Shown here piece by piece: positions 26,541 to 40,400 of a stretch of DNA of 64,000 bases. The notes beneath the pieces were generated by a model that did not search any database, had not been told where the DNA came from, and saw nothing but the letters and a program-made list of their open reading frames with translations. Both the position numbers and the translations under genes were made by a program. The stretch is taken from positions 186,001 through 250,000 of the forward strand of contig NZ_KI669401.1 in assembly GCF_000507765.1 (NCBI RefSeq). The letters are read 5' to 3'. The DNA is from Streptococcus parasanguinis CC87K. GTDB lineage: Bacteria; Bacillota; Bacilli; Lactobacillales; Streptococcaceae. The stretch's first letter is position 1. Each line of letters starts with the position of its first letter.

Positions 26541-28274
26541 ATGACAAAAATGCTAAAAGGAATTGCAGCATCTGACGGTGTTGCCGTTGCTAAGGCATAT
26601 TTGCTCATTCAACCAGACTTATCATTTGAGACTGTTTCAGTCGAAGATACAAGTGCAGAAGAAGCTCGTTTGGATGCAGCTCTTGAAGCTTCACAAAACG
26701 AGCTTTCTCTTATTCGGGAGAATGCAGTAGCAAGCCTTGGTGAAGAAGCAGCGCAAGTTTTTGATGCGCATATGATGGTTCTTGCTGACCCTGAAATGAT
26801 TGGTCAGATCAAAGAAACAATTCGTACGAAAAAAATCAATGCAGAAGCTGGCTTGAAAGAAGTCACTGACATGTTCATTGCGATCTTTGAAGGAATGGAA
26901 GACAATCCTTACATGCAAGAACGTGCAGCAGATATTCGTGACGTTACCAAACGTGTCCTTGCCAACTTGCTTGGTAAAAAATTGCCAAACCCTGCTTCTA
27001 TTAATGAAGAAGCAATCGTGGTTGCACATGACTTGACTCCATCTGATACAGCACAGTTGAACAAAAAGTATGTAAAAGCTTTTGTTACGAATATCGGTGG
27101 ACGTACCAGTCACTCAGCTATCATGGCTCGTACACTTGAAATTGCAGCTGTTCTTGGTACAAATAACATCACAGAACTTGTCAAAGATGGCGATGTTTTG
27201 GCTGTATCAGGGATCACTGGTGAAGTAGTGATCAACCCTACTGAAGAACAAATTGCAGAGTTCAAAGCAGCTGGTGAAGCTTATGCTAAACAAAAAGCTG
27301 AATGGGCTCTCCTTAAAGATGCGAAAACAGTGACTGCTGATGGAAAACACTTCGAGTTGGCTGCCAACATCGGTACACCTAAAGACGTTGAAGGTGTGAA
27401 CGATAATGGAGCAGAAGCAGTTGGTCTTTACCGTACAGAATTCTTGTACATGGATTCTCAAGACTTCCCAACGGAAGATGACCAATACGAAGCTTACAAA
27501 GCTGTTCTTGAAGGTATGAACGGTAAACCTGTGGTTGTTCGTACAATGGATATCGGTGGGGATAAAGAACTTCCTTACTTCGACCTTCCTAAAGAAATGA
27601 ACCCATTCTTAGGTTTCCGTGCTTTGCGTATCTCAATCTCTGAAACGGGTAACCAAATGTTCCGTACACAATTGCGTGCTTTGCTTCGTGCATCTGTTCA
27701 CGGTAAATTGCGGATCATGTTCCCAATGGTTGCCTTGTTGACTGAGTTCCGTACTGCTAAAGGTATTCTTGAAGAAGAAAAAGCTAAATTGGTTGCTGAA
27801 GGTGTTGCCGTTGCAGACGATATCCAAGTAGGGATCATGATTGAAATCCCAGCTGCAGCTATGCTTGCGGATCAATTTGCTAAAGAAGTTGATTTCTTCT
27901 CAATTGGTACTAACGACTTAATCCAATACACAATGGCTGCTGACCGTATGAACGAGCAAGTTTCATACCTTTACCAACCATATAACCCATCTATCCTTCG
28001 TTTGATCAACAATGTGATCAAAGCGGCGCATGCTGAAGGCAAATGGGCTGGTATGTGTGGTGAAATGGCCGGTGACCAAACTGCTGTTCCACTTCTTGTC
28101 GGAATGGGCTTGGATGAGTTCTCTATGTCAGCGACATCTGTCCTTCGTACACGTAGCTTGATGAAGAAACTCGACACAGCTAAAATGCAAGAATACGCTA
28201 ACCGTGCTCTTACTGAATGTTCAACAATGGAAGAAGTTCTTGAACTTTCAAAAGAATACGTGAACGTAGACTAA
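26541..28274 (+). CDS. ptsI: Phosphoenolpyruvate-protein phosphotransferase, enzyme I
   Basis: Transfers phosphate from PEP to HPr, the first step of sugar uptake by the PTS. The 577-residue protein has the phosphohistidine in [12 protein letters not shown] (His near residue 190), the PEP-binding motif [11 protein letters not shown] with Arg, and the C-terminal TIM-barrel segments [19 protein letters not shown] and GMCGEMAGD with catalytic Cys. It follows ptsH in one operon with a strong terminator after it. Confidence 0.98.
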   Translation: MTKMLKGIAASDGVAVAKAYLLIQPDLSFETVSVEDTSAEEARLDAALEASQNELSLIRENAVASLGEEAAQVFDAHMMVLADPEMIGQIKETIRTKKINAEAGLKEVTDMFIAIFEGMEDNPYMQERAADIRDVTKRVLANLLGKKLPNPASINEEAIVVAHDLTPSDTAQLNKKYVKAFVTNIGGRTSHSAIMARTLEIAAVLGTNNITELVKDGDVLAVSGITGEVVINPTEEQIAEFKAAGEAYAKQKAEWALLKDAKTVTADGKHFELAANIGTPKDVEGVNDNGAEAVGLYRTEFLYMDSQDFPTEDDQYEAYKAVLEGMNGKPVVVRTMDIGGDKELPYFDLPKEMNPFLGFRALRISISETGNQMFRTQLRALLRASVHGKLRIMFPMVALLTEFRTAKGILEEEKAKLVAEGVAVADDIQVGIMIEIPAAAMLADQFAKEVDFFSIGTNDLIQYTMAADRMNEQVSYLYQPYNPSILRLINNVIKAAHAEGKWAGMCGEMAGDQTAVPLLVGMGLDEFSMSATSVLRTRSLMKKLDTAKMQEYANRALTECSTMEEVLELSKEYVNVD

Positions 28275-28283
28275 GAATTCAAC

Positions 28284-28317
28284 AAGACTAAGACAAATCT
28301 GTCTTAGTCTTTTTTTA
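28284..28317 (+). terminator. ptsHI terminator
   Basis: AAGACTAAGACA-AATC-TGTCTTAGTCTT, a perfect 12-bp stem, followed by a T-run. Confidence 0.95.
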
Positions 28318-28397
28318 CATTGTTCATAAAAATGTTCATTTTATTCGTAATAAACTAGTTAGTAATAAAAATAGTGATTTAAATGTTCGGTTTTTGT

Positions 28398-28583
28398 TTG
28401 ATTTCCCTCGTATATATAGTATAATCGTAAGTAAGATAAGGAGGATGACCAAGGAAGGATCGAAAAGGTTCGGGAAAGAAAATGGAAAAACTTTTCCTGA
28501 TAATTTTACATGATTTTACAGGAATCAACTTGAAAATTAAGTGATTTTATAGTAGAATAATATCAAATAGAAAACGCTTTCAA
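28398..28583 (+). promoter_or_regulatory. glg operon promoters with CcpA cre site
   Basis: The nearer promoter is TTGAAA (28530-28535) and TAGAAT (28553-28558), 17-bp spacer. TAGAAAACGCTTTCAA (28568-28583) fits the cre consensus WTGNNARCGNNNNCAW with one mismatch and lies just downstream of the -10, where CcpA bound to HPr-Ser-P would block transcription. A second possible promoter, TTGATT (28398-28403) and TATAAT (28420-28425), is farther upstream. Between them AAGGAGG abuts ATG 28446, opening a 22-codon frame of unclear meaning. Confidence 0.8.
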
Positions 28584-28601
28584 AAATAAAGAGGTGAGTA
28601 T

Positions 28602-30509
28602 ATGGATAGAAGCACAGACTTATGGACATTTGGAAGAGGGGATAATTTCCATCTTCAAGAGTACTTAGGAGCTCACAAGGAAACAAGGGGAGAACAAGAA
28701 GGCTTTACCTTCCGTGTTTGGGCTCCCAATGCTCAGGCGGTGGATCTGATTGGTGATTTCACTGATTGGGAAGCTCGTAAAATTCCAATGGTTCGTAATG
28801 AAGGAGGCGTCTGGGAAGTCTTCTGTTCCGATGCAAAAGAGGGAGATATATACAAGTATTTGGTGACTCGACAAAATGGCCATCAGGTGCAAAAAATCGA
28901 TCCTCTAGCGTTATGGATGGAAAAGAGACCCAATACAGGTTCTATTATTAAGACGATTCCAGAGAAAAACTGGAAAGATGGTCTTTGGAGAGCACGCCGC
29001 AAAAAACTTGGTTTTAAGGAACGACCCGTTAATATTTACGAGGTTCATGCAGGATCGTGGAAACGTAATGAGGATCACAGTTCCTATACCTTCAAACAAC
29101 TAAAAGAAGAATTAATTCCATATTTGGTGGAGATGAACTACACCCACGTGGAATTTATGCCAGTGATGGCCCATCCATTGGGCTTGAGTTGGGGCTATCA
29201 GCTCATGGGATATTTTGCACTCGAGCAGACTTATGGTAGTCCAGAAGAGTTTCAAGACTTCGTGGAAGAATGCCACCTCAACAATATCGGAGTGATCGTG
29301 GATTGGGTACCAGGACATTTCATTATCAATGATGATGCCTTGGCTTATTATGATGGAACACCAACCTTTGAATACCAGGATGAACATCGTGCCCATAACT
29401 ACGGATGGGGAGCCTTGAACTTCGATTTAGGGAAGAATCAAGTCCAGTCATTCTTGATTTCTAGTTTGAAGTTTTGGATTGATACCTATCATTTAGATGG
29501 GATTCGGGTCGATGCTGTGAGCAATATGCTCTATCTTGACTACGATAGTGGTCCATGGACACCAAATATTGATGGTGGAAACCTCAACTACGAAGGCGTT
29601 CATTTCCTTAGACGTTTGAATGCGATTATCAAGAACGAACACCCAGATGTCATGATGATTGCAGAAGAAAGTTCTGCTGGTCAAAAGATCACGGGTCCTG
29701 AAGAAGAAGGTGGACTTGGCTTTGACTATAAATGGAATATGGGTTGGATGAATGATATCCTTCGATTCTATGAAGAAGATCCCGTCTACCGGAAATTTGA
29801 CTTTAACCTGGTAACTTTTAGTTTCATGTATGCATTTTCTGAAAACTTCTTACTACCATTTTCACACGATGAAGTGGTGCATGGTAAGAAGAGTTTGATG
29901 CATAAGATGTGGGGAGATCGTTACAATCAATTTGCTGGACTCCGTAACCTCTTGACCTATCAGATTTGCCATCCAGGTAAGAAATTACTCTTTATGGGTT
30001 CAGAATTTGGTCAATTTTTGGAATGGAAGTCAGAAGAGCAACTGGAATGGGGCAATCTAGAGGATGAAATGAATGCTAAGATGCGTCGTTTCACTTCTCA
30101 GCTCAATCATTTCTACAAAGAACACAAGGAATTGTGGGAGATTGATGATAGCTTTGATGGCTTAGAGATTATTGATGCAGATAACCGGGATCAGAGCGTC
30201 TTGTCTATGGTTCGGAAAAATCGTAAAGGCGATCTTCTGGTGTGTGTTTTCAATATGGCACCAGTGGAACGCAAGGACTTTACGATTGGTGTGCCTGTAT
30301 CAGCGGTCTATGAAGAAATTTGGAATACAGAATTAGAAGAATGGGGAGGTGTCTGGAAAGAGCACAATCCGACAGTTCAGTCTCAAGATGGACTGTGGAA
30401 GGATTATGAACAAACTTTGACCTTTACTTTGCCGGCTTTAGGGGCTAGTATTTGGAAGGTAAAACGCAAGGTGCGTAAGACAAAATCTAAAACATCAGAT
30501 AAGAAATGA
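28602..30509 (+). CDS. glgB: 1,4-alpha-glucan branching enzyme
   Basis: Introduces alpha-1,6 branches into glycogen (GH13 family). N-terminal CBM48 domain ([21 protein letters not shown], about residues 33-53), then the catalytic barrel: nucleophile Asp in [12 protein letters not shown] (near 304), acid/base Glu in IAEESSAGQ (near 354) and Asp in [10 protein letters not shown] (near 422), and a C-terminal beta domain. The basic tail [13 protein letters not shown] is unusual. The 635 residues are typical. First gene of the glg operon; AAAGAGGTGA precedes the ATG. Confidence 0.97.
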   Translation: MDRSTDLWTFGRGDNFHLQEYLGAHKETRGEQEGFTFRVWAPNAQAVDLIGDFTDWEARKIPMVRNEGGVWEVFCSDAKEGDIYKYLVTRQNGHQVQKIDPLALWMEKRPNTGSIIKTIPEKNWKDGLWRARRKKLGFKERPVNIYEVHAGSWKRNEDHSSYTFKQLKEELIPYLVEMNYTHVEFMPVMAHPLGLSWGYQLMGYFALEQTYGSPEEFQDFVEECHLNNIGVIVDWVPGHFIINDDALAYYDGTPTFEYQDEHRAHNYGWGALNFDLGKNQVQSFLISSLKFWIDTYHLDGIRVDAVSNMLYLDYDSGPWTPNIDGGNLNYEGVHFLRRLNAIIKNEHPDVMMIAEESSAGQKITGPEEEGGLGFDYKWNMGWMNDILRFYEEDPVYRKFDFNLVTFSFMYAFSENFLLPFSHDEVVHGKKSLMHKMWGDRYNQFAGLRNLLTYQICHPGKKLLFMGSEFGQFLEWKSEEQLEWGNLEDEMNAKMRRFTSQLNHFYKEHKELWEIDDSFDGLEIIDADNRDQSVLSMVRKNRKGDLLVCVFNMAPVERKDFTIGVPVSAVYEEIWNTELEEWGGVWKEHNPTVQSQDGLWKDYEQTLTFTLPALGASIWKVKRKVRKTKSKTSDKK

Positions 30510-30559
30510 CGATCGGTTGACTCTATGGGAGTCCAAGCTTTAAAAAGAGGAAGTAGTCA

Positions 30560-31702
30560 ATGAAGAATGAAATGCTCGCTTTAATTCTTGCCGGTGGGCA
30601 AGGAACACGTCTTGGAAAATTAACCAAAAACATCGCAAAACCTGCGGTTCAATTTGGTGGGCGCTATCGGATTATCGATTTTGCGCTATCAAACTGCGCC
30701 AACTCAGGAATTCACAATGTTGGTGTGATTACACAGTACCAGCCACTTGCCCTTAACAGCCATATTGGGAATGGTTCCAGCTGGGGCTTGGATGGAATCA
30801 ATACGGGTGTGTCTATTCTCCAACCTTATTCAGCTAGTGAAGGAAATCGTTGGTTTGAAGGAACTAGCCATGCCATCCTCCAAAACATCGACTATATCGA
30901 CAGCATCAATCCGGAATATGTCTTGATATTATCTGGGGACCACATCTATAAGATGGATTACGATGATATGCTTCAAGCGCACAAGGATAATAATGCAAGC
31001 TTAACTGTTGCCGTCCTAGATGTACCTTTGAAGGAAGCAAGCCGTTTTGGAATCATGAATACAGATGCCAATAATCGGATTGTCGAATTTGAAGAAAAAC
31101 CAGCTGAACCAAAATCTACCAAGGCTTCCATGGGGATTTACATCTTTGACTGGGCTCGTCTCCGCAATATGTTGGTTGCTGCTGAAAAGAGTGATATCGA
31201 TATGTCAGACTTCGGTAAAAATGTCATTCCAACTTATCTAGAATCAGGCGAAAGTGTTTATGCTTATGAATTCAATGGTTATTGGAAAGACGTTGGTACG
31301 ATTGAGTCTCTTTGGGAAGCCAATATGGAATATATCGATCCAAATAATGCCTTGGATAGTCGCGATCGTCACTGGAAAATCTATTCACGCAACCTCATTT
31401 CTCCACCGAACTTCTTTGGGGAACATGGCCACGTCGAAGATTCTCTTGTCGTCGACGGTTGTTCGGTAGACGGTACAGTCAAACACTCCATCTTATCAAC
31501 AGAAGCTCAAGTTCGTGAAGGAGCAGTTGTCGAAGATGCTGTCGTGATGAGCAATGCCATTATCGGTAAAGGAGCTGTCGTGAAACGCGCGATTATCGGA
31601 GAAGGCGCAGTCATTGCAGAAGGTGTCGTGATTGATGGAACAGAGGAAGTACAAGTTGTCGGTTACAATGAAAAAGTGGGGGTAGCAACAGATGAAGATT
31701 GA
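30560..31702 (+). CDS. glgC: Glucose-1-phosphate adenylyltransferase, catalytic subunit
   Basis: Makes ADP-glucose from glucose-1-phosphate and ATP, the committed step of glycogen synthesis. The 380-residue protein starts with the nucleotide-binding motif [27 protein letters not shown], with [10 protein letters not shown] and the catalytic region [14 protein letters not shown]. The C-terminal left-handed beta-helix shows hexapeptide repeats ([20 protein letters not shown]). It overlaps glgD by 11 bp. In Firmicutes GlgC and GlgD form a heterotetramer. Confidence 0.96.
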   Translation: MKNEMLALILAGGQGTRLGKLTKNIAKPAVQFGGRYRIIDFALSNCANSGIHNVGVITQYQPLALNSHIGNGSSWGLDGINTGVSILQPYSASEGNRWFEGTSHAILQNIDYIDSINPEYVLILSGDHIYKMDYDDMLQAHKDNNASLTVAVLDVPLKEASRFGIMNTDANNRIVEFEEKPAEPKSTKASMGIYIFDWARLRNMLVAAEKSDIDMSDFGKNVIPTYLESGESVYAYEFNGYWKDVGTIESLWEANMEYIDPNNALDSRDRHWKIYSRNLISPPNFFGEHGHVEDSLVVDGCSVDGTVKHSILSTEAQVREGAVVEDAVVMSNAIIGKGAVVKRAIIGEGAVIAEGVVIDGTEEVQVVGYNEKVGVATDED

Positions 31703-32828
31703 TAAATATTCAGCCATTTTAGGAAATACAGTTGGGTATCATGATATGTCCACTTTGACCAGCCATCGTCCGGTAGCATCCCTACCGTTTGATGGGAAAT
31801 ACCGCTTAATCGACTTCCCATTGTCTAGTCTTGCAAATGCTGGTATTCGTAGTGTTTTTGGGATTTTCCAACAAGAAAATATTAGTTCGGTCTTTGACCA
31901 TATTCGTTCAGGTCGTGAGTGGGGCTTGTCTACTTTATTGAGCCACTATTACCTCGGAATCTATAATACTCCAGTTGAAAATACAACGGTAGGACCAGAA
32001 TACTACCAACAATTATTAACCTATTTGAAACGGTCTGGTTCTAATCAAACAGTTGCTTTGAACTGTGATGTATTAATGAATATTGACCTCAATCAGATTT
32101 TCCACCTTCATAATACCATTGATCGTCCGATTACAGTGGTTTATAAAAAGTTGCATCTGCAAAACATTTCTGAAGTGAATGCTGTCTTGGAAATTGATGA
32201 AACAGACCATGTTACAGAGCAAAAACTTTTTGATGGTCAGAATCCTGATGAAGTCTACAATATGTCAACAGATGTCTTTATTGTAGATACTCCTTGGTTG
32301 ATTGAAAAAATTGAAGAAGAAGCCAAGAAAGAATACCCACAAAAATTGCGCTATATCTTGCGTGATTTGGCGGTGGAATACAATGCTTTTGCCTTTGAAT
32401 ATACAGGTTACTTAGCCAATATTCATTCAGTTGAATCATACTACCATGCAAACTTGGATATGTTGGAAAACCAAAAATTCATGAAGCTCTTTTCACCAAA
32501 CCAAAAGGTGTATACGAAAGTGAAGAATGAAGAACCAACGTATTATTCCAAGACTTCACATATTAAAACGTCTCAATTTGCTTCGGGTAGTATTGTAGAA
32601 GGAACCGTTGAACGTTCCATTGTTTCACGTCGGGTACGCCTTTATGAAGGTTCAGAAGTACGCAGTAGCCTTCTCTTCCCTGGTGTTGTGATTCATGAAA
32701 ATGCAATCGTCGAACATGCCATTCTGGATAAGGGTGTTGAAGTGGCTGCTGGTGTGACGATTCGTGGGACAGAAGAAGCACCTGTCGTGGTTAAAAAAGG
32801 AACGATTGTTACAGAGGATATTGTCTAA
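31692..32828 (+). CDS. glgD: GlgD, regulatory/non-catalytic ADP-glucose pyrophosphorylase subunit
   Basis: A 378-residue paralogue of GlgC. The nucleotide-binding glycine loop GGQGTRL is replaced by [14 protein letters not shown], so catalysis is not expected, but [16 protein letters not shown] and the C-terminal hexapeptide beta-helix remain. In Gram-positive bacteria this subunit raises the activity of GlgC in a mixed enzyme. Its start overlaps the end of glgC and its stop overlaps the glgA start (TAATG), suggesting coupled translation. Confidence 0.95.
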   Translation: MKIDKYSAILGNTVGYHDMSTLTSHRPVASLPFDGKYRLIDFPLSSLANAGIRSVFGIFQQENISSVFDHIRSGREWGLSTLLSHYYLGIYNTPVENTTVGPEYYQQLLTYLKRSGSNQTVALNCDVLMNIDLNQIFHLHNTIDRPITVVYKKLHLQNISEVNAVLEIDETDHVTEQKLFDGQNPDEVYNMSTDVFIVDTPWLIEKIEEEAKKEYPQKLRYILRDLAVEYNAFAFEYTGYLANIHSVESYYHANLDMLENQKFMKLFSPNQKVYTKVKNEEPTYYSKTSHIKTSQFASGSIVEGTVERSIVSRRVRLYEGSEVRSSLLFPGVVIHENAIVEHAILDKGVEVAAGVTIRGTEEAPVVVKKGTIVTEDIV

Positions 32829-34255
32829 TGAAACTATTATTTGTTGCAGCTGAAGGAGCACCGTTTTCTAAAACAGGTGGTTTGGGAGACGTTATTGGCG
32901 CTCTTCCTAAATCCTTAGCGAAAAGTGGTCATGATGTGCGCGTGATCCTCCCTTACTATGATATGGTAGAGGCTAAGTTTGGAGATCAAATCGAAGATGT
33001 CTTGCACTTTGAGACCAAGGTTGGCTGGAGAAGTCAATATGTTGGTGTGAAACGCATTGTGCGCGATGGAGTCACCTTTTACTTTATTGATAACCAACAT
33101 TATTTCTTTAGAGGTCATGTGTATGGTGACTTCGATGATGGCGAACGCTTTGCCTTCTTCCAGCTCGCGGCCTTAGAAACGATGGAACGAGTTGACTTCA
33201 TTCCAGATGTTCTTCATGCCCATGATTACCATACGGCGATGATTCCTTTCTTGCTGAAGGAAAAATACCGTTGGATTCAAGCTTATCATGGAATTAAGAC
33301 AGTATTGACCATCCATAATTTGGAATTCCAAGGTCAGTTCGACCCAGGAATGTTGTGGGATCTTTTCGGAGTTGGATTTGAACGCTATGCAGATGGAACA
33401 CTTCGATGGAATGATTGCCTGAACTGGATGAAAGCCGGCATTCTATATGCTGACCGTGTGACAACTGTTTCTCCTAGCTATGCGCATGAGATTATGACTG
33501 CTGAATATGGTTGTGGCTTGGATCAGATCCTTCGGATGGAGTCTGGCAAGGTGACCGGAATTGTTAACGGGATTGATGCAGATCTGTATAATCCTGAAAC
33601 GGATCCACTCTTGACGTATCACTTCAGTCTCTCAGATCTTTCAGGTAAAGCAGCTAGTAAACGAGCTCTTCAAGAACGTGTCGGTCTACCTGTTCGCGAT
33701 GATGTTCCTTTGTTTGGGATCGTCTCTCGTTTGACACGTCAAAAAGGCTTTGACGTGGTGGTAGAAGAGTTGCATCAACTCTTGCAAAAGGATATTCAGA
33801 TTGTCTTGCTCGGTACAGGAGATCCTGGATTTGAAAATGCCTTTGCTTGGTTTGGTCAAGCCTACCCAGATAAACTTTCAGCGAATATCACATTTGATGT
33901 CCAATTGGCCCAAGAAATCTATGCAGCGTCGGATGTCTTCTTGATGCCAAGCCGTTTTGAACCGTGTGGTCTTTCTCAAATGATGGCCATGCGTTATGGA
34001 ACCCTTCCTTTAGTGCATGAAGTCGGCGGACTTCGAGATACGGTCCAACCGTATAATGCTGTTGATGGAAGTGGAACAGGCTTTAGTTTCAATAATTTGT
34101 CTGGCTATTGGTTTAACTGGGCAGTTGATGAAGCCTTGGCTGTCTACTACAATGACAAACAGGCTTGGTATGGTCTCCAAGAGCAAGCTATGACGCGTGA
34201 CTTCTCATGGGATACGGCTAGTCAACGATACAATGATTTGTACCAATCCTTATAA
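32828..34255 (+). CDS. glgA: Glycogen synthase (ADP-glucose)
   Basis: Extends alpha-1,4-glucan chains from ADP-glucose (GT5 family). The 475-residue protein has the N-terminal substrate motif [16 protein letters not shown] (about residues 16-31), [12 protein letters not shown], and the C-terminal domain with [12 protein letters not shown] and [23 protein letters not shown], the donor-binding GT-B signature. Last gene of glgBCDA; no glgP or pullulanase follows, unlike in some other Firmicute operons. Confidence 0.97.
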   Translation: MKLLFVAAEGAPFSKTGGLGDVIGALPKSLAKSGHDVRVILPYYDMVEAKFGDQIEDVLHFETKVGWRSQYVGVKRIVRDGVTFYFIDNQHYFFRGHVYGDFDDGERFAFFQLAALETMERVDFIPDVLHAHDYHTAMIPFLLKEKYRWIQAYHGIKTVLTIHNLEFQGQFDPGMLWDLFGVGFERYADGTLRWNDCLNWMKAGILYADRVTTVSPSYAHEIMTAEYGCGLDQILRMESGKVTGIVNGIDADLYNPETDPLLTYHFSLSDLSGKAASKRALQERVGLPVRDDVPLFGIVSRLTRQKGFDVVVEELHQLLQKDIQIVLLGTGDPGFENAFAWFGQAYPDKLSANITFDVQLAQEIYAASDVFLMPSRFEPCGLSQMMAMRYGTLPLVHEVGGLRDTVQPYNAVDGSGTGFSFNNLSGYWFNWAVDEALAVYYNDKQAWYGLQEQAMTRDFSWDTASQRYNDLYQSL

Positions 34256-34270
34256 ATAGATCTATAATAC

Positions 34271-34294
34271 AAACGCCTTTCGAGGCGTTTTTTG
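34271..34294 (+). terminator. glg operon terminator
   Basis: AAACGCCT-TTCG-AGGCGTTT followed by TTTTG: an 8-bp stem with a UUCG tetraloop. Confidence 0.93.
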
Positions 34295-34488
34295 TGTTGC
34301 TTTCTTCCTATAAAGAAAACGGTTTATTTTTTTGAGTTTTAGAGCTTGCTAAAATAGAAGAAAAAAGATAAGATAGGTAAAGGTAAAAAATCACGGGAAG
34401 GTTCTTATTTCTGGAAAGGATCCCATCCTCTCTAAAAATAATCAGGTCCCTGCTCGAGGGTTAAATATTACTATATAGGAATTTTAGG

Positions 34489-37400
34489 ATGAAAAAAGCG
34501 AAACAAACGTTTGAAAAAATGACCAAATATTCGATTCGGAAATTAACTGTCGGTGTTGGTCCGGTGGCCATTGGAGCCTTTTTATTAGGAGGAAGCTTGT
34601 TAGGAGCTCGTCCTGTCCAAGCTGATCAGATGACTCTACCTGCTCATGTTCACTTAGGATATGTGACAGAAGAAGAGCTGACTGCTGAAGAAAAAGCACA
34701 GGTGATTCATGCAATCCCTGAAGAGTATCAAAATGAAGATACTTTCTATCTCGTCTATAAGAAGAAGGAAGCAATTCAGTCGGTTCTTCCTCAAACAGGA
34801 AGTCAGGAAGTCGCCCTTTTTGGGCTAAGTCTAGCCACAGCTTCCTTTGCGGTCCTCTTACTCTCTAAAAAGCACCGGAAGAAGGTCATGGGCGTCCTTT
34901 TGATTGGAGCCATGGGACAAAGTCTTCTACTTCCAGTTGAAGTCGCAGCCCTACAAAATCAAGTTTTGCGCGCCTATAATCAGGATCTTGCGATCGCATC
35001 GAGCAAAGATCTTGCAAATGGCGTGATTCAAATTGACGGTTATGACTATATTGGTTATCTGCGCTACCCGTCAGTCCAAAAGACGAGCTTACGAGAGCCA
35101 AAGGCTATGCAGGAAACGAAACCTTCTGTAGAAGGAACGATCAAAACAAGTACAGGTATTCCACAAGTGGAAGCACAAGCTCGTGTGACCCCAGAAGTCT
35201 CTCCAGCCTTTCCTCAAGTTGAAAAACCAAGCCTGGAAGTCTCTACTGAGCCTGTGCCATTTGAAACTGTCAAACAAGCTGATCCTACATTACCTAAAGG
35301 GCAAACCAAGGTGCTGACTGCTGGTCAAAATGGGGAGCGGACCCTATTGACAGAAGTGAGTGTGGTAGATGGACAAGAAGTTCGCAGAGTCGTTGAAAGC
35401 AAGGTCACTAAAGAACCAGTTTCACAAATTCTTGCTGTTGGGACAAAAGAAGATGCCCAACCAACCCCTCAACCCAATCCTTCTCCAGTTGTAACGGCTA
35501 AGGGGACACAAGAAGAAGGTCATGTCGGTGAAGCTCCTGTTCAACCGGAGAAGCCAACCTATACAGGTGTGGTGGAAGATAAAGGAACACAGGAAGAAGG
35601 CCATATCGGCGAAGCTCCTGTTCAACCAGAGAACCCAGCCTATACAGGTGTGGTGGAAGCTAAGGGAACACAGGAAGAAGGCCATGTCGGCGAAGCTCCT
35701 GTTCAACCGGAGAACCCAACCTATACAGGTGTAGTAGAATCCAAGGGAACACAGGAAGAAGGCCATGTCGGCGAAGCCCCTGTTCAACCAGAGAACCCAG
35801 CCTATACAGGTGTGGTGGAAGCTAAAGGGACACAAGAAGAAGGCCATGTCGGCGAAGCCCCTATTCAACCGGAGAACCCAACCTATCAAGTAACGGAAGG
35901 GACGGTAACAGAGACAGAAACGGTAATCCTTCCATATGAAACAGAGTATGTAACGGACGCCAATCGTTACACCGATGAAGAAAGCCTCCTTCAGAAAGGC
36001 GAGGCTGGTAGCCAGGAGATTCGTCGAGTTTATAAGACGGTCAATGGTGAGAAGATTGGCGAGCCTCTCAGTACGACCACTGAAACGGTAAAAGCTCCTG
36101 TGACAGAAAAAATTAGTCGTGGGACTAAGGCGATTGAAGGCCAAACAGAGGATGTTTCGTTTGAAGAAATTCCATTTAAGACGGTAACCGAACAAGATGT
36201 TACCTTGCTAAAAGGAACCGAAAGGGTTTCTCAAGTCGGTAAAAATGGGAAGAAAAAAATCACCAAGGTCTATAAGACCATTAAAGGTGTCAAAACAACG
36301 GATGCTCCTACAATTTCTGAAGAAGTAGTAGAACAAGCCCAAGATCAGATCATTCAACAAGGGACCAAAGAACTTGATAAGCCTACCTTAACTTTGACCC
36401 AGGTCGATAAGGAAGAATTGAAGCGCAGTGCTAAAGCTACTTATCATTTGGATAAACCAGACGGTGTGACCATCAAGTCCATCCAGGCTGTATTGAAGAA
36501 GGGTGATCAAGTGGTGAAAACCCTGACCCTTTCAGAGACGGACTTGGCAGCTGCTTTAGCGGACTTGGACTACTACAAGGATTATACGCTCGCAACGACC
36601 ATGGTGTATGACCGTGGAAATGGGGATGAAGAAGAAGTTCTCAAGGAAAAACCACTGAGAATTGATCTTAAAAAAGTTGAAATCAAAAACATCAAGGAAA
36701 CCAGTCTGATTAGCGTGGATGACCAAGGTCTTGAGACCGATAGCAGCCTCTTGTCTGAAACACCATCAGATGTGAAGCCTTACTACTTAAAGGTCACTAC
36801 CTATGATAATAAGGTTACAAAACTAGCCGTTGATAAAATTGAAGAAGTAACGGTAGATGGCGTGACCCTCTACAAAGTAACAGCCAAAGCTCCTGATCTC
36901 ATTCAACGGACTGCGGACAACCAGTTTAGTGAGGACTATGTCCACTATATTGCAAAACCCAAAGCTCATGAAGGGGATGTCTACTACAATTTCAACGAAC
37001 TTGTAAAAGCTATGCAAGCCAATCCGACTGGTACCTTTAAACTGGGTAGCAATATGAATGCGACTAATGTCCAGCCAGTAGGGAAATCCTATGTGACCAA
37101 TGCCTTCAAGGGAATTTTGGAAAGTACGAATGGAAATAAATTTGCCATCCATAACATTACAAGACCATTATTTGGGAACATCGAAGGTGGCTCGGTTAAG
37201 AATCTCTTGCTTGAAAATGTCAATATTGACCTACCTGGGACAGATCGAGTAGCCCCAATAGCAGGTGTTATCAAAAATAATGCAACTGTCGAGAATGTTA
37301 AAGTAACAGGAAGTGTTGTTGGGAACAATGACGTAGCAGGGATCGTCAATAAAATTGATGGCAGTGGGAAAGTAAGTAATGTCGCCTTTATCGGGAAACT

Positions 37401-40400
37401 GCACGCTGCTGGGAACAAAGGTGGCTATCTAGCGGGTGTTGTTGGTGAGAACTGGAAGGGTGTCGTAGAAAAAGCTTACGTTGATGCTGAAATCACTGGG
37501 AATAAAGCCAAAGCTGCAGGTTTGGCTTATTCCTCTCAAAATGGTGGAAATAACCACACAGTAGGTAAAGAAGGGGTTCTCAGAAATTCAGTTGCTAAAG
37601 GTTCAATTGAACTGAAAGAAGCTGTTCAATCTGGTGGGTTACTGGGGACCAACTGGGCCTTGGGTGCTATTGAAGACAACATCACCATGATGAAAGTCAA
37701 AACTGGTGAGATGGTCTTCGGACACTCGGATATCGACGCAGATGATTATTTCACCTATTCAAGAACCAAGCGCAATTACAGTGTGGAAGGCGTGAGTGAA
37801 GGGAAGAAAACCTTTAACAACTCCCGTAAAATCCCTAGCATCTCGCTGGCAGAAGCTGAGCAGAAGATTGAAGCAATGGGAATCACTGCTGATAAATTCA
37901 CCAGCAGGAAACCAATTGAAGATACGCTCAATCACCTTGTTAGCAAAGACGATCAATACAAGGCTATCACTGCTTACGATGCGACTCGTGAGCTAGCTTA
38001 CCGCAATATTGCTAAATTGCAACCATTCTACAACAAAGAATGGATTGTCGACCAAGGGAATAAATTGGCTGCAACGAGTCCTCTCTTGACCAAGGAAGTC
38101 TTGTCTGTGACTGCTATGAAGGGCAATGATTTTGTTACTGAACTAGCTGATGCTGATCACATCCTGATCCATTATGCCGATAAGACAAAAGATATCTTTA
38201 GCATTTCACCGAAAGAGTCTAAAGTCAAACAAGTCAAAGAGTACAGTGTGGCGGAGCTCGGTGAAGTGGTCTATACGCCAAATATGGTGGACAAAGACCG
38301 GAGCGATCTCATTGGTGCGATCGTTGAAAAATTAAGCCCTGTCGAATTACAATCAGATCCAATCTACACACATCTTGGTCGAACAGGTCCTAACAAAGTC
38401 AATGCCATTAAGAACCTTTACCTTGAAGAAAGCTTCCAAGCAGTCAAGGATAATCTGACTCACTTTGTCAAACAACTAGTTGAAAACCAAGATCATCAAT
38501 TAAATACAGATGAGGCTGCCAAACGGGCCCTTATCAAGAAAGTTGATGACAACAAGGCCGCTGTTCTTCTTGGTTTGTCATACCTCAATCGCTATTATGG
38601 AGTGAAGTTCGATGATGTCAATCTCAAACAGCTCATGTTGTTCAAGCCAGATTTCTATGGGAAGAATGTTGATGTCTTAGACCGCTTGATTGAAATTGGT
38701 TCAAAAGAAGACTACATCAAAGGGACTCGTACCCACGATGCCTTCCGAGAAGTCGTGGCTAAATCGACTCTTTCTGGGAACCTAAATGACTTCTTGAAGT
38801 ACAATATGGAGCTCTTCACAAAAGAGACAGACTTGAATGATTGGTTCATTAAAGCAACCAAAGACAATGTCTATATTGTGGAGCCTGAGACGACCAATCC
38901 AGCTTTCGCATCTGCTAAGCATAGAGCCTATGAGGGCTTAAACAATGATGTTCACGGTAAAATGATCTTGCCACTCTTGAACTTAAAAGATGCCCATATG
39001 TTCTTGATTTCAACATACAATACCATGGCTTATAGTTCCTTCGAGAAATATGGTAAGAACACGGAAGCAGAGCGGAATGCCTTCAAAGCGGAAATTGACA
39101 AGGTGGCGAAAGGGCAACAAAATTATCTCGATTTCTGGTCACGTCTAGCAACGGATAAGGTTCGCAATCAACTCTTGAAGAGCAATAATATGGTGCCGAC
39201 CCCTGTCCTTGATAACCAAAACTACAAGGGCATTAGTACAGACCGTTACGGCCATACCAACAGTGGCAAAGATGTCGCTCCAATCCGTGAATTGTATGGT
39301 CCAACCGATCGTTACCATGCGACAGATTGGCGCATGGGAGCTGTGGCGCGAATTTACGGAAACCCATATAAAGACGACTCTGTTTTCTTCATGGTGACCG
39401 ATATGATCAGTGACTTTGGGGTCTCTGCCTTTACCCACGAAACAACGCACGTCAATGACCGCATGGTATACTTAGGTGGTTGGAGACACCGAGAAGGAAC
39501 CGATATCGAAGCCTTTGCCCAAGGCATGTTACAAACGCCATCCGTATCCAATCCAAATGGGGAATACAAGGCCTTAGGTATCAACATGGCCTATGAACGT
39601 CCAAATGATGGGAACCAATGGTACAATACCAATCCAAATGATTTGAAGTCACGTGACGAAATTGATCGGTATATGAAAGGCTATAACGACACCCTCATGC
39701 TTCTGGATTACCTAGAAGGAGAAGCTGTCCTCAACAAAGGCAGTCAAGACTTGAACAATGCATGGTTCAAGAAGGTTGATAAACAATACCGAGGGGCTAA
39801 CACCAAGAATCAATTTGATAAGGTACGTCCTTTGAGCGATGAGGAAAAAGCGATCACCTTACATTCAGTAGATGATCTCATCACCAACAACTTCATGACC
39901 AATCGTAGTCCTGGAAATGGAGTCTATAATCCATCTGACTTTGGCTCCGCCTATGTGACGGTACCGATGATGACAGGGATCTATGGTGGAAACACCAGTG
40001 AAGGGGCTCCTGGAGCCATGTCCTTCAAACACAATACCTTCAGACTCTGGGGTTACTATGGCTATGAAAAAGGCTTCTTAGGCTATGCTTCAAACAAGTA
40101 TAAACAAGAATCCAAACAAGCAGGTCATGCGACTCTAGGGGATGATTACATCATTCAAAAGATTTCTGATGGGAAATTCAGTACCCTTGAAGACTGGAAG
40201 AAAGCCTACTTCAATGAAGTGGTAACCAGTGCCAAAAATGGACTTCAGGCTATTGAAGTGGATGGGACTACTTATAGCTCTTATGAGGACTTAAAACAAG
40301 CCTTTGCAACTGCGGTTGAAAAAGATCAGGCCAGTTTGAAGAATGGTTCTGTCAAATTTGACAATACCCTTGCCTTGAAAGAAAAAATCTTTAAGAAATT

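Noticed and set aside
35488..35892. CRISPR-like array with 81-bp period
   Set aside because: Whole units repeat in frame without variable spacers; it encodes protein repeats.
35422..36195. 257-codon open frame on the minus strand inside the metalloprotease gene
   Set aside because: It arises from the codon pattern of the 81-bp repeats read antisense; low-complexity Cys/Phe/Leu-rich text, no ribosome site, fully inside a well-supported gene.
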